A stretch of DNA of 64,000 bases, taken from positions 124,001-188,000 of the forward strand of contig NZ_JAIVKU010000004.1 of the NCBI RefSeq assembly GCF_020524165.1, written 5' to 3'. The notes beneath the pieces are model-generated. The model was not told the origin of the DNA, ran no database searches, and saw nothing but the letters and a program-made list of their open reading frames with translations. This DNA comes from Guptibacillus hwajinpoensis. Its GTDB lineage: Bacteria; Bacillota; Bacilli; Bacillales; Guptibacillaceae. A program made the translations under genes and the position numbers. Shown here one piece after another: positions 45,493-53,905 of this stretch (position 1 is the first letter of the stretch; the number at the start of each line of letters is the position of its first letter).

Positions 45493-46878
45493 ATGAAAAA
45501 AATATCATTTCCAATAGCGCTGGTTGTCATTGCGCTATTAATGAGCTGGATGTTGTTTAGTATTATTGGCTTAAAAGTAGAACCGCATATTCCTCTTCTT
45601 GCTGGCGTAGTAGGAATGGGGATTTTGGGATTGCTTCTTGGTATGAAGTGGGAAGAGATAGAGAAGGCTTTACTACAAAGTATTACGACGGGCTTAAAAC
45701 CAATTCTTATTCTTTTTGTAGTAGGGATGATGATCGCTGTGTGGATGCAGAGTGGTACGGTTCCGACCTTGTTGTATGGAGGCCTTCAGTTTATACAGCC
45801 TGAGTGGTTTCTCATCAGTGCCTTGATTGTGACAATTATTGTATCAACTTTTACAGGCAGTTCATTTACGACAATCGGTACGATTGGCGTAGCAATGATG
45901 GGAATAGGGGCAGCAATGGGTGTTAATCCTGCTCTTGCAGCTGGAGCAGTTATTTCCGGTGCATGTTTCGGTGATAAGATGTCACCACTTTCGGATACAA
46001 CTAACTTTGCACCAGCAGTTGCAAGAGTAGATTTATTTACCCATATACGCCATATGATGCAGACAACGATTCCAGCTATTATTGTAACAGTTATTTTCTT
46101 TTTTATTATGAGTAAAAATTTGTCCTCTTCTGTTAACCCAGACGATCTCAACGAGGCGATGATGGTTCTGCAAAGTGAATTTAAAATATCATTATGGACG
46201 TTAGTTCCCCCCCTTATCGTGCTTGTACTTGCAATAAAAAGGGTGCCAGTTCTCGTCACTTTATTTGCTGGACTACTTGCAGGAATTATTGTGGCCATGC
46301 TAACACAAGGGGTATATTCGGCAACTTCTATTATCGAGACGATGCAAAATGGTTATGTTAGCAAAACACCTAGTGATCTTGTCAATGGAATCGTCAATAG
46401 AGGTGGACTACAATCAATGATGTGGAGCGTATCTCTCATTATTTTAGCACTTGCACTTGGGGGCGTTCTTCAAGTAATGGGAATTATTCAATCGCTCATG
46501 AGCGGTTTAACAAAACTTTTAAATAGGCGAGGACATTTGATTTCTGCCACTGCAACATCCGCCATTGGCGTAAATTTGTTAACTGGTGAACAATATTTGT
46601 CTATTTTACTTCCTGGTCAAACATTTGAGCCTTTTTATGACAAAGCGGGCATTGATCGTAAATTTTTATCGCGAACTCTTGAAGATGCGGGTACCCTGAT
46701 TAATCCACTAATACCTTGGGGTGTTTCCGGGGCATTTTTTGCCGAAACACTTGGTGTATCAGTACTTTCTTACTTACCCTTTGCGATCTTCTTATGGCTC
46801 TCACCAATATTTACAGTTATCCTCGGCTATTGGAATAACAAGAAAATTGAAGTTACAGTTCCAAAAACGCACGGATAA
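45493..46878 (+). CDS. nhaC: NhaC-family Na+/H+ antiporter-like transporter
   Basis: 461 residues with about 11-12 membrane segments. NhaC hallmarks include FTGSSFTTIGTIGVAMMGIG (about 120-139), ISGACFGDKMSPLSDTTN (about 155-172) and LINPLIPWGVSGAFFAETLG (about 400-419). Family members exchange Na+ for H+ or an organic acid or amino acid. The T-box in front points to control by amino-acid supply, so the physiological substrate may be an amino acid such as tyrosine rather than Na+ alone (inferred). GGGAGAG precedes ATG 45493. Confidence 0.9.
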   Translation: MKKISFPIALVVIALLMSWMLFSIIGLKVEPHIPLLAGVVGMGILGLLLGMKWEEIEKALLQSITTGLKPILILFVVGMMIAVWMQSGTVPTLLYGGLQFIQPEWFLISALIVTIIVSTFTGSSFTTIGTIGVAMMGIGAAMGVNPALAAGAVISGACFGDKMSPLSDTTNFAPAVARVDLFTHIRHMMQTTIPAIIVTVIFFFIMSKNLSSSVNPDDLNEAMMVLQSEFKISLWTLVPPLIVLVLAIKRVPVLVTLFAGLLAGIIVAMLTQGVYSATSIIETMQNGYVSKTPSDLVNGIVNRGGLQSMMWSVSLIILALALGGVLQVMGIIQSLMSGLTKLLNRRGHLISATATSAIGVNLLTGEQYLSILLPGQTFEPFYDKAGIDRKFLSRTLEDAGTLINPLIPWGVSGAFFAETLGVSVLSYLPFAIFLWLSPIFTVILGYWNNKKIEVTVPKTHG

Positions 46879-46932
46879 AAACGGTATGACCTGCAAACAG
46901 TAGAAGTATAGTACAGTTTCAGGAGGCATATG

Positions 46933-47106
46933 ATGAAAATAACGAAGGTACTTGTTCTCTTATCTCTAGTAGTTGTCATGTATGAATACCGCTATCGATT
47001 ATTAAATGGGTTGCTGGGAGTTGCGGTCATTAGGCGGTTTGTCGTCGGCAACTCGCTAAAATTCCCAGGTTTACGAAACAAACTTTTCAGTTCGTTTTTA
47101 TCATAA
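46933..47106 (+). CDS. Small hydrophobic protein, 57 residues
   Basis: Starts MKITKVLVLLSLVVVMYEYR: a short basic N-terminus and one membrane segment, then a basic, partly hydrophobic C-terminus (AVIRRFVVGNSLKFPGLRNK). AGGAGG at 46921-46926 fits ATG 46933. Function unknown. Its place upstream of a HAD gene and downstream of yqgN resembles that of the small B. subtilis gene yqgO, but the sequence match could not be tested. A terminator follows, so it is probably a real unit. Confidence 0.6.
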   Translation: MKITKVLVLLSLVVVMYEYRYRLLNGLLGVAVIRRFVVGNSLKFPGLRNKLFSSFLS

Positions 47107-47134
47107 CCTCTGCCTTATAGGGTGGAGGTTTTTT
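47105..47134 (+). terminator. Terminator after the 57-residue gene
   Basis: AACCTC pairs with GAGGTT (inner CC/GG) across a short loop, with a six-T tail. Confidence 0.75.
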
Positions 47135-47216
47135 CTTTCTTCTAACTATAGAAAAGAGTAAAATAAGAAGAAACAACTGCGGCGATTTTTATTCACTCAG
47201 ATTGGAGGAGCTTTAC

Positions 47217-47918
47217 GTGAAGTATACTCACATCTATTTTGATTTAGATAATACCCTTTACGATCATGAAAAAGCGTTTAAAAAAACGATTTTACATTGT
47301 GCTGAAACCATGCTGCATAACAAAAGCTCTTCTCTTTCAGTTCATAAATGGTTTGCCGTTTTCAAATCTAATTGTGATCAATTTTGGAGTCATTATGAAA
47401 AAGGAGAATGGTCAAGAGAACATTACCAGGTTAGCCGTTTCTGTAAAACGAACGAATATTTTGATCTACCATGTTCTGAAAAAGAAGCATTTGAGTTTCA
47501 AGAAGAATACCAATCAAAAGTGGCCTCTTTCGCAGAGTTATACAATGGAAGTGCCTCTATTTTAGCGTTATTGAAAGAGAAAGGAATCGAACTAGGCATC
47601 ATTACTAACGGTGGAAAGGTAACACAAACAGCAAAGATTGAGGCTCTACAATTGTTTCAATGGATTCCTAGGGAAAACATCTATATTTCTGAAGTGATAG
47701 GGATGGAAAAGCCTGGAACGTCAATTTTTCACTACGTTCACGATCGTTCGGGTCGTTATCTCTACATAGGTGATACCTTCGAGCATGATATCAAACCTGC
47801 ATTGGAAGCAGGGTTTGATGCGATTTATTTTAATTCTCGCAACGAAAAGGTGGAGCTTCCAAATGAAGTCCCCGAAATCGATACTTATGATGAATTAAAG
47901 CAACTATTAGTTATTTAA
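47217..47918 (+). CDS. HAD-family hydrolase (YjjG/YfnB-like)
   Basis: 233 residues. Motif I is FDLDNTLYDHEKAFKK (about 7-22), with a helical cap, motif II IITNGG (about 121), a conserved Lys in VIGMEKPGTSIF (about 160) and motif IV YIGDTFEHDIKPALEAG (about 180-196). It probably dephosphorylates small metabolites such as noncanonical pyrimidine nucleotides. Start GTG 47217 has GGAGGAG 6 bases upstream; the frame is open to 47202. It converges on an unrelated minus-strand gene. Confidence 0.85.
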   Translation: MKYTHIYFDLDNTLYDHEKAFKKTILHCAETMLHNKSSSLSVHKWFAVFKSNCDQFWSHYEKGEWSREHYQVSRFCKTNEYFDLPCSEKEAFEFQEEYQSKVASFAELYNGSASILALLKEKGIELGIITNGGKVTQTAKIEALQLFQWIPRENIYISEVIGMEKPGTSIFHYVHDRSGRYLYIGDTFEHDIKPALEAGFDAIYFNSRNEKVELPNEVPEIDTYDELKQLLVI

Positions 47919-47933
47919 TAAAAAAACTTTACT

Positions 47934-48842
47934 TTATTGGGCTGCCGGATCTTTACGTTCTAGTAAAGGCTCATTAAGGTACTGGATTAACTCAACGTTT
48001 TTTCCGCCTTTCGTTTGAAAAAGAATAAGCAGATAAGGTGATTGTTTGTGAATTAGGATGACGGGAATCGTACTTCCAATCGGCGTTTCAGTGGAACCAT
48101 TAGGAAGCAAGATGCCAAGAAAGTAGTTTTTGTATAAACCTTCCCAGATTCCTCCAATGGCATCTGTGGTTTGTTTGCGAGATAAACCAGGAAGTGTCTC
48201 GTTTTGATAGCGGATCAATGAGGTGAGAGGCAATATTGTGTAGTCTTCTGGATGTAGATTGTATTCAGCAACCATTGATTTAAAAACCATTTGTGCTTGC
48301 TGATCCATCGCATGATCAAGAATGTATTGCCACTCTTTTTCTTCTTCACTTGAAGCTTCTTTGAAGGATTCAAGTGGTGTCATGGGGGAATCGATCACGT
48401 AAAGCTGGTTATAGCTCATTTTTTGTGCGCTTTTAATCACATCATTTGGGTAGTGTATTTCCCCATAATGGTAAGTGAGGGCTTCGTAATGACCACTATC
48501 TTCACTCGTAATTTCTTTTTTTTGACGTATCGTTGCGGTATTTTCCTTCCAAGTGGACATGGAATCGATTAGGCGTCCCTCTTCATAAAGAAATGATAAA
48601 TCTTGACGAAGATACGCTGTTTCTGAAAGAGTTGACTCAGTCTTCCAGTTCAATGTGTATTCATCTTCATCTTCCTGCGTTAAAATAGTGAGAGATGTAC
48701 TAGCTGAATCAAATGAGACCTCCGGATCTGGGGGGAAGTAAGTAAATGATTCCCTCACAGGATTGCCACTAGTATTCACAAGGATGAGCGCAAAAAAACC
48801 AATCATACCAAGCATGATAACGTAGTGAATTCTTTTGATCAT
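47934..48842 (-). CDS. Membrane-anchored exported protein of unknown function
   Basis: 302 residues, not recognised. One N-terminal hydrophobic segment (HYVIMLGMIGFFALILVNTS, about 6-25) likely anchors or exports it. The rest is acidic and predicted to be extracytoplasmic, with antiparallel beta in the first half and a helical section (about 155-225). No lipobox cysteine: the protein contains no Cys that I can see. GGAGG lies 6 bases before ATG 48842. It is flanked by a HAD gene (converging) and an M42 peptidase (divergent), and has no operon partner. Confidence 0.75.
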   Translation of the reverse strand: MIKRIHYVIMLGMIGFFALILVNTSGNPVRESFTYFPPDPEVSFDSASTSLTILTQEDEDEYTLNWKTESTLSETAYLRQDLSFLYEEGRLIDSMSTWKENTATIRQKKEITSEDSGHYEALTYHYGEIHYPNDVIKSAQKMSYNQLYVIDSPMTPLESFKEASSEEEKEWQYILDHAMDQQAQMVFKSMVAEYNLHPEDYTILPLTSLIRYQNETLPGLSRKQTTDAIGGIWEGLYKNYFLGILLPNGSTETPIGSTIPVILIHKQSPYLLILFQTKGGKNVELIQYLNEPLLERKDPAAQ

Positions 48843-48950
48843 CCGGAACCCTCCGATTCAATAAGCTTGTCATCATATGTATGAGATAGAGAATCAAAAT
48901 ATGAAGACCGTTTTATTCCCAAAGAAAGCTAATTTGAGAGGATGGTAGCA

Positions 48951-50003
48951 ATGAAAGACTTGTTTCATGCAGAAGAACTTCTACAAACAACCAAAGAATT
49001 GGTCAGTATTCCCAGTCCATCAGGATATACAGATGAAGTGATAAGCTGGGTGGAAGGTAGGATGCAAGAACTTGGGGTAGAAACGAAACGAAATCATAAA
49101 GGTGGACTTATTGCTTCGATCGAAGGCACTGATTCGTCTCGACAGCGCATGTTAACGGCTCACGTCGATACTCTTGGAGCTATGGTAAAAGAAATTAAGA
49201 ACGATGGTCGTCTTCGTTTATCTTTAATTGGTGGTTTTCGCTTTAATGCGATCGAAGGCGAATACTGTGAAATTATTACCGGGGATGGTAAGCGCTTTAC
49301 TGGTACAATCCTTTTACACCAGACGTCTGTTCACGTTTATAAAAATAATGGTGAGATCAAACGAGATGAACAAAATATGGAAGTGCGCTTGGATGAAAGA
49401 GTAACTAACGCTGAAGATGTTAAGAAATTAGGAATTCGCGTTGGAGATTTTACTTCTTTTGATCCGCGTGTACAGCTAACAGAAAGTGGATTTATTAAGT
49501 CAAGGCATTTAGATGATAAAGCAAGTGTTGCTCTGCTTCTAGCAAATATCAAGAAATTGAAAGAAGAAAACAAAACGCTACCCTATACAACGCATTTTCT
49601 AATTTCCAACAACGAAGAAATAGGTTACGGAGGAAATTCAAATATTCCCGAAGAAACGGTTGAATACATAGCTGTTGATATGGGAGCGCTTGGGGATGGT
49701 CAATCGTCAGATGAGTATACTGTTTCCATTTGTGCGAAAGATTCAAGTGGTCCTTATCATTTTCGTCTTAGAGAGCATTTGGTCGGCCTTGCAGAGGAGC
49801 ATCAAATTGAGTACAAGCTTGATATTTATCCTTATTACGGTTCAGATGCATCTGCGGCGATCCGTGCTGGTGCCGATGTTCGGCACGCACTAATTGGACC
49901 TGGTATCGATGCTTCCCATGCTTATGAGCGTACACATCAGGATTCGATGCTTCATACGGCTCATCTTATTTATCGCTATCTTTTATCCCCTATGATCGAT
50001 TAA
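48951..50003 (+). CDS. M42-family metallopeptidase (glutamyl aminopeptidase-like)
   Basis: 350 residues with a dinuclear metal site. Ligand segments in order: LTAHVDTLGAMV (about 70), RHLDDKASVALL (about 182), the catalytic SNNEEIGYGGNSNIP (about 220), VDMGALGDGQ (about 242) and DASHAYERTHQDS (about 323). It cleaves N-terminal residues from peptides. ATG 48951 follows GAGAGGATGG; ATG 48942 is an alternative. Related to B. subtilis YsdC/YtoP and to FrvX. Confidence 0.9.
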   Translation: MKDLFHAEELLQTTKELVSIPSPSGYTDEVISWVEGRMQELGVETKRNHKGGLIASIEGTDSSRQRMLTAHVDTLGAMVKEIKNDGRLRLSLIGGFRFNAIEGEYCEIITGDGKRFTGTILLHQTSVHVYKNNGEIKRDEQNMEVRLDERVTNAEDVKKLGIRVGDFTSFDPRVQLTESGFIKSRHLDDKASVALLLANIKKLKEENKTLPYTTHFLISNNEEIGYGGNSNIPEETVEYIAVDMGALGDGQSSDEYTVSICAKDSSGPYHFRLREHLVGLAEEHQIEYKLDIYPYYGSDASAAIRAGADVRHALIGPGIDASHAYERTHQDSMLHTAHLIYRYLLSPMID

Positions 50004-50006
50004 AGT

Positions 50007-50041
50007 AAAAGCCAGCCTTTCTCAAACGAAGGCTGGCTTTT
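50007..50041. terminator. Terminator after the M42 peptidase gene
   Basis: AAAAGCCAGCCTT and AAGGCTGGCTTTT form a 13-bp stem around a nine-base loop. Confidence 0.88.
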
Positions 50042-50111
50042 CATTGCCCAATGATTTGATAGGTATGTATTGATTAGAATTGGTGAATGATGGAAATGAG
50101 GAGGGGGACCT

Positions 50112-51575
50112 ATGTCTCAAAAAGAAATCATTCATCCAGTTAGTCATTCATTTGAAAAAAATATAGACTTTCTTCATAAAGAATTAGGAGTCGGTAAAAG
50201 CTTTGATGTGATTCAACTTGATTTGGACTATGCAGGGCGTAAAATGGCGATGTTCTTAATTGATGGTTTTGTAAAGGACGACATTTTACATTATTTAATG
50301 AAGTTGTTATCCAGACTTGAGCCCGATCAGCTTGAACCCGATCCGCTCGAAAAACTTATGAAAGTGCATATTCCATACGTTGAAATTGATCGACAGAAAG
50401 ATCTAGATGTGGTGATGGATCTTGTTCTATCAGGTCCGACAGCTCTTGTAGTGGAAGGCATGAGTGAAGTCATCATGATTGATGCAAGAACATACCCTGT
50501 TCGTGGACCTCAGGAGCCGGATTTAGAGCGTGTAACCAGAGGGGCTAGAGATGGATTTGTTGAAACGATTGTATTTAACACCTCACTGACGAGGAGAAGA
50601 GTGAGGGATAAAACGTTAAGAATGGAATATATGCAAGTTGGTAGAAGGTCTAAAACAGACATATGCATTAGTTACATTGAGGACATAGCAGACCCTGAAA
50701 TAGTAAAAAGAATTAAGGACTCTGTTAGTAACATTGATACTGATGGTTTACCGATGGGAGAAAAAACGATTGAGGAGTTTATTTGTGGTAGGCATTTAAA
50801 TCCGTATCCTCTTGTGAGGTATACAGAACGACCAGATACTGCTGCTATTCACCTGTATGAAGGGCATGTTCTCATTTATGTAGATGGATCTCCCAGTGTA
50901 CTTATAACGCCAACTACGTTTTGGCATCATTTGCAACATGCCGAGGAATATCGCCAAAAGCCGCTTGTAGGTGCCTACTTAAGACTGGTTCGCTTCATTG
51001 CTGTATGGATAGGTATTTTTATCTTGCCTCTATGGTATTTATTTGCTACAAATCCAAGGCTACTGGGGTCAAATATGCAATTTATTGGTGTGGATCAAGG
51101 GGGAACCCTACCGCTTTTTGTTCAATTTTTGCTGATTGAGCTTGGAATCGATATCCTTCGAATGGCGACAATTCATACACCTACCTCTTTAGCGACAGCA
51201 CTAGGTCTTGTATCGGCTATCTTAATTGGTCAAGTAGCGGTGGAGGTTGGGTTATTCATTAATGAAGTCATTTTATATCTAGCCCTTGCCGCTTTAGGGA
51301 CTTTTGCTACGCCGTCATATGAATTAAGCCTTGCCAATCGACTATTCCGTTTACTATTACTTGTTTTAACAGCCGCTTTCGGAGTAATCGGATTTGTTGT
51401 TGGTTTCACATTATGGATGCTGTTGTTATTACGTACAAAGTCTTTTCATATTCCATACCTATGGCCGTTTATCCCATTTTCCTATCGATCATTTCGAGAT
51501 GTTATCTTTCGCTCGCCAATGCCTCTTAAAAATCGAAGACCTACCGTGCTGCATCCGAAAGATCCAGATCGTTAA
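50112..51575 (+). CDS. spoVAF: SpoVAF-like spore germination protein (GerA family)
   Basis: 487 residues. A large N-terminal cytoplasmic domain (about 1-285) has the segments RGARDGFVETIVFNTSLTR and MEYMQVGRRSKTDICISYIE, which are characteristic of SpoVAF/GerAA-type proteins. Then come about five membrane segments (about 290-455) with ITPTTFWHHLQHAEEY near the first. Such proteins sit in the inner spore membrane and modulate nutrient germination. Usually it is encoded with the spoVA genes; here it stands alone, so it may be a paralogue. GAGGAGG lies 9 bases upstream. Confidence 0.85.
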   Translation: MSQKEIIHPVSHSFEKNIDFLHKELGVGKSFDVIQLDLDYAGRKMAMFLIDGFVKDDILHYLMKLLSRLEPDQLEPDPLEKLMKVHIPYVEIDRQKDLDVVMDLVLSGPTALVVEGMSEVIMIDARTYPVRGPQEPDLERVTRGARDGFVETIVFNTSLTRRRVRDKTLRMEYMQVGRRSKTDICISYIEDIADPEIVKRIKDSVSNIDTDGLPMGEKTIEEFICGRHLNPYPLVRYTERPDTAAIHLYEGHVLIYVDGSPSVLITPTTFWHHLQHAEEYRQKPLVGAYLRLVRFIAVWIGIFILPLWYLFATNPRLLGSNMQFIGVDQGGTLPLFVQFLLIELGIDILRMATIHTPTSLATALGLVSAILIGQVAVEVGLFINEVILYLALAALGTFATPSYELSLANRLFRLLLLVLTAAFGVIGFVVGFTLWMLLLLRTKSFHIPYLWPFIPFSYRSFRDVIFRSPMPLKNRRPTVLHPKDPDR

Positions 51576-51610
51576 GGGACACATTCTTTACTAAAGAATG
51601 TGTCCTTTTT
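51574..51610 (+). terminator. Terminator of the spoVAF-like gene
   Basis: AAGGGACACATTCTTT and AAAGAATGTGTCCTTT form the stem with a short loop, followed by T residues. Confidence 0.85.
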
Positions 51611-51666
51611 GTGCGTATTGATTTTTTTTAAGGCTGTGGCTTGCTATAATAACATAGGTGAGGAAA

Positions 51667-51870
51667 ATGAAAACATTCTATGATATTCAGCAATTGTTAA
51701 AACGCTTTGGCATGATTATTTATACGGGTAGTAGACTCGGAGATCTTGAGTTAATGGAAGATGAGGTGCAAGAATTGTATGAAATGAAAATCATTGAAAA
51801 AGAAGATTACCTTGTCGCCAGAATGATCTTACGAAATGAAATCAACAAGGAGAGAGACAAACATGAATGA
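51667..51870 (+). CDS. yqgQ: YqgQ family protein (DUF910)
   Basis: 67 residues, a compact three-helix protein with the family start KTFYDIQQLLKRFGMIIYTG and LYEMKIIEKEDYLVARMIL in the second half. Its structure class suggests nucleic-acid or protein binding, but function is unknown. Start ATG 51667 follows AGGTGAGG closely; GTG 51658 is an alternative. Its stop overlaps the next gene's start by eight bases. In B. subtilis yqgQ lies directly upstream of glcK; here nfrA is inserted between. Confidence 0.85.
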   Translation: MKTFYDIQQLLKRFGMIIYTGSRLGDLELMEDEVQELYEMKIIEKEDYLVARMILRNEINKERDKHE

Positions 51871-52612
51871 AACGATCGAAACGATGTTCGCTCATCGATC
51901 AATACGAGCGTTTAAAGATGAACCATTATCAGAAGAGCAAATTCATACGCTAGTTAAGGCCGCGCAATCTGCGTCTACGTCAAGCTATATACAGGCATAT
52001 TCCATTATTGGTGTGAAAGATAAAGAGAAGAAGAAACAATTAGCAGAGCTAGCAGGTGGGCAGAGTTATGTCGAAAAGAATGGTCATTTTTTCGTTTTCT
52101 GTGCCGATTTTAATCGCCATCAAGCAACTGCAGAAATGCATGGAACCGATGTGACGGAGACAATTCAATCAACTGAAAAATTTATGGTAGGATTAATTGA
52201 TGCGGCTCTTGCAGCGCAAAATGCTAGTATTGCTGCTGAATCAATGGGGTTAGGAATTTGTTATATCGGTGGCATTCGAAATGATCTAGAAAAAGTAAAT
52301 GATTTGTTGAACTTACCTCAATACGTAGTACCACTATTCGGCCTCTGCGTCGGATATCCTGATCAAGATCCAGATGTGAAACCACGGTTGCCTCTAGAGA
52401 ACATCTATCATGTTGATGAATATGAACAAAATGAGGAAGTTTTTAAAGAAGAATTAACAAAATATGATGATGTCATTTCAGCTTATTATACCGATCGAAC
52501 TGCAGGACAGCGTACAGGGGGATGGACAGCGATGATGGCTCATAAGTTAACGACTCCTGTTCGTACTTACATGAAGAAGTTCTTGGAAAACAAAGGCTTT
52601 CCGTTAAAGTAA
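51863..52612 (+). CDS. nfrA: NADPH-dependent FMN oxidoreductase (NfrA type nitroreductase)
   Basis: 249 residues, the length of B. subtilis NfrA1. It has the FMN-binding pattern [12 protein letters not shown] (about 10-21), [13 protein letters not shown] (about 38-50), [20 protein letters not shown] and [12 protein letters not shown] (about 113-146), and the NADPH-binding Arg-rich part TAGQRTGGW near the C-terminus. It reduces flavins, nitro compounds or disulfides. AAGGAG precedes ATG 51863 by 10 bases. Confidence 0.92.
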   Translation: MNETIETMFAHRSIRAFKDEPLSEEQIHTLVKAAQSASTSSYIQAYSIIGVKDKEKKKQLAELAGGQSYVEKNGHFFVFCADFNRHQATAEMHGTDVTETIQSTEKFMVGLIDAALAAQNASIAAESMGLGICYIGGIRNDLEKVNDLLNLPQYVVPLFGLCVGYPDQDPDVKPRLPLENIYHVDEYEQNEEVFKEELTKYDDVISAYYTDRTAGQRTGGWTAMMAHKLTTPVRTYMKKFLENKGFPLK

Positions 52613-52640
52613 AAATCGAGAGCATGAAAGGTGGATGATG

Positions 52641-53612
52641 ATGAAAGAAGAAAAATGGTTTATAGGTGTTGATCTTGGAGGCACAACAATCAAACTTGCC
52701 TTCCTGGATTTTTACGGAGAAATCAAAGAGAAATGGGAAATCCCAACAGATAAATCGGAAGCTGGTCGTCACATTACCATGCATATCGCTAGGGCAATTG
52801 ACGATAAAATGGAAGAAATGGCGTTAAGCAAAGAAAAGTTCGCTGGAATTGGAATGGGAGCACCTGGATTCATTGAGATGGAAACAGGCTTTATCTACCA
52901 TGCTGTGAATATCGGATGGCGAAACTTCCCTTTAAAAGATAAGCTAGAAGTTGAAACAGGTTTACCGGTAATCATTGATAATGATGCAAATATTGCAGCA
53001 CTCGGAGAAATGTGGCGTGGCGCAGGTGATGGTGCACGTGATTTGCTTTGTGTAACGCTTGGTACTGGAGTAGGCGGTGGCATTATTACAAATGGGACGA
53101 TTATTCACGGTACGAACGGTATGGCTGGAGAGATCGGACATATTACCTCCATCCCTGAAGGTGGTGCTTCGTGTAACTGTGGTAAAACAGGTTGCCTTGA
53201 AACCGTTGCTTCTGCCACTGGTATTGTTCGTATTGCGATGGAGAACCTTAACTCTAATCAAGATAGCGTCCTTTATCATACATATAAGGAACAAAATCAA
53301 CTTACTTCTCGCGACATTTTTGAGGCTGCTGACGCCAGTGATGTTTATGCTGAAGAAGTAGTAAACAAGGTCACCTTCCATCTTGGATTAGCCATTGCTA
53401 ATTTAGCGAATGCTTTAAACCCATCTAAAATTGTCATTGGTGGTGGGGTTTCAAAAGCGGGGGATGCTTTATTAAAACCATTAAAAGACCAATTTGAAAA
53501 ATATGCCTTACCTAGGGTTATGGAAGGCTCTGATTTTGCCATTGCAACACTTGGCAATGATGCCGGTGTGATTGGTGGGGCATGGTTAGTGAAAACAAAG
53601 ATAGTGAAATAG
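52641..53612 (+). CDS. glcK: Glucokinase (ROK family)
   Basis: ATP-dependent phosphorylation of glucose, 323 residues. ATP loop [13 protein letters not shown] (about 8), GMGAPGF, catalytic [16 protein letters not shown] (about 108), [13 protein letters not shown] (about 130) and the ROK zinc motif [22 protein letters not shown] (His then three Cys, about 164-183). Three consecutive ATG codons (52635, 52638, 52641) follow AAAGGTGG; the last has the best spacing. Position after yqgQ matches B. subtilis glcK. Confidence 0.94.
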   Translation: MKEEKWFIGVDLGGTTIKLAFLDFYGEIKEKWEIPTDKSEAGRHITMHIARAIDDKMEEMALSKEKFAGIGMGAPGFIEMETGFIYHAVNIGWRNFPLKDKLEVETGLPVIIDNDANIAALGEMWRGAGDGARDLLCVTLGTGVGGGIITNGTIIHGTNGMAGEIGHITSIPEGGASCNCGKTGCLETVASATGIVRIAMENLNSNQDSVLYHTYKEQNQLTSRDIFEAADASDVYAEEVVNKVTFHLGLAIANLANALNPSKIVIGGGVSKAGDALLKPLKDQFEKYALPRVMEGSDFAIATLGNDAGVIGGAWLVKTKIVK

Positions 53613-53650
53613 TCCTAATTGTTCGCGTTTATTCCTATTGTTGTAGGGGT

Positions 53651-53688
53651 AAAGAAGAGATCAGTGGAGTCTGATCTCTTCTTTTTTT
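53651..53688 (+). terminator. Terminator of glcK
   Basis: AAAGAAGAGATCAG and CTGATCTCTTCTTT form a 14-bp stem around TGGAGT, with a T-rich tail. The remaining 200 bases before the next gene are AT-rich with no gene seen. Confidence 0.88.
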
Positions 53689-53905
53689 ATGATTTTTTTG
53701 CACAGATGAAACTTTTTGGACGACTTATTCGTTATTAATAACGAACGCACTAAATAGAATCAAAATATTGTTGAACGAAATACTAAAATAAGGACAAAAG
53801 TTAGTTGATTAAATTTCGAAAACATACTATCATAGCGATTATGTATGGTCGTAGAAAGATATGGTAGCTTTTCCTTATATTCAACTAAGGAGGTACTAAG
53901 AAAAC

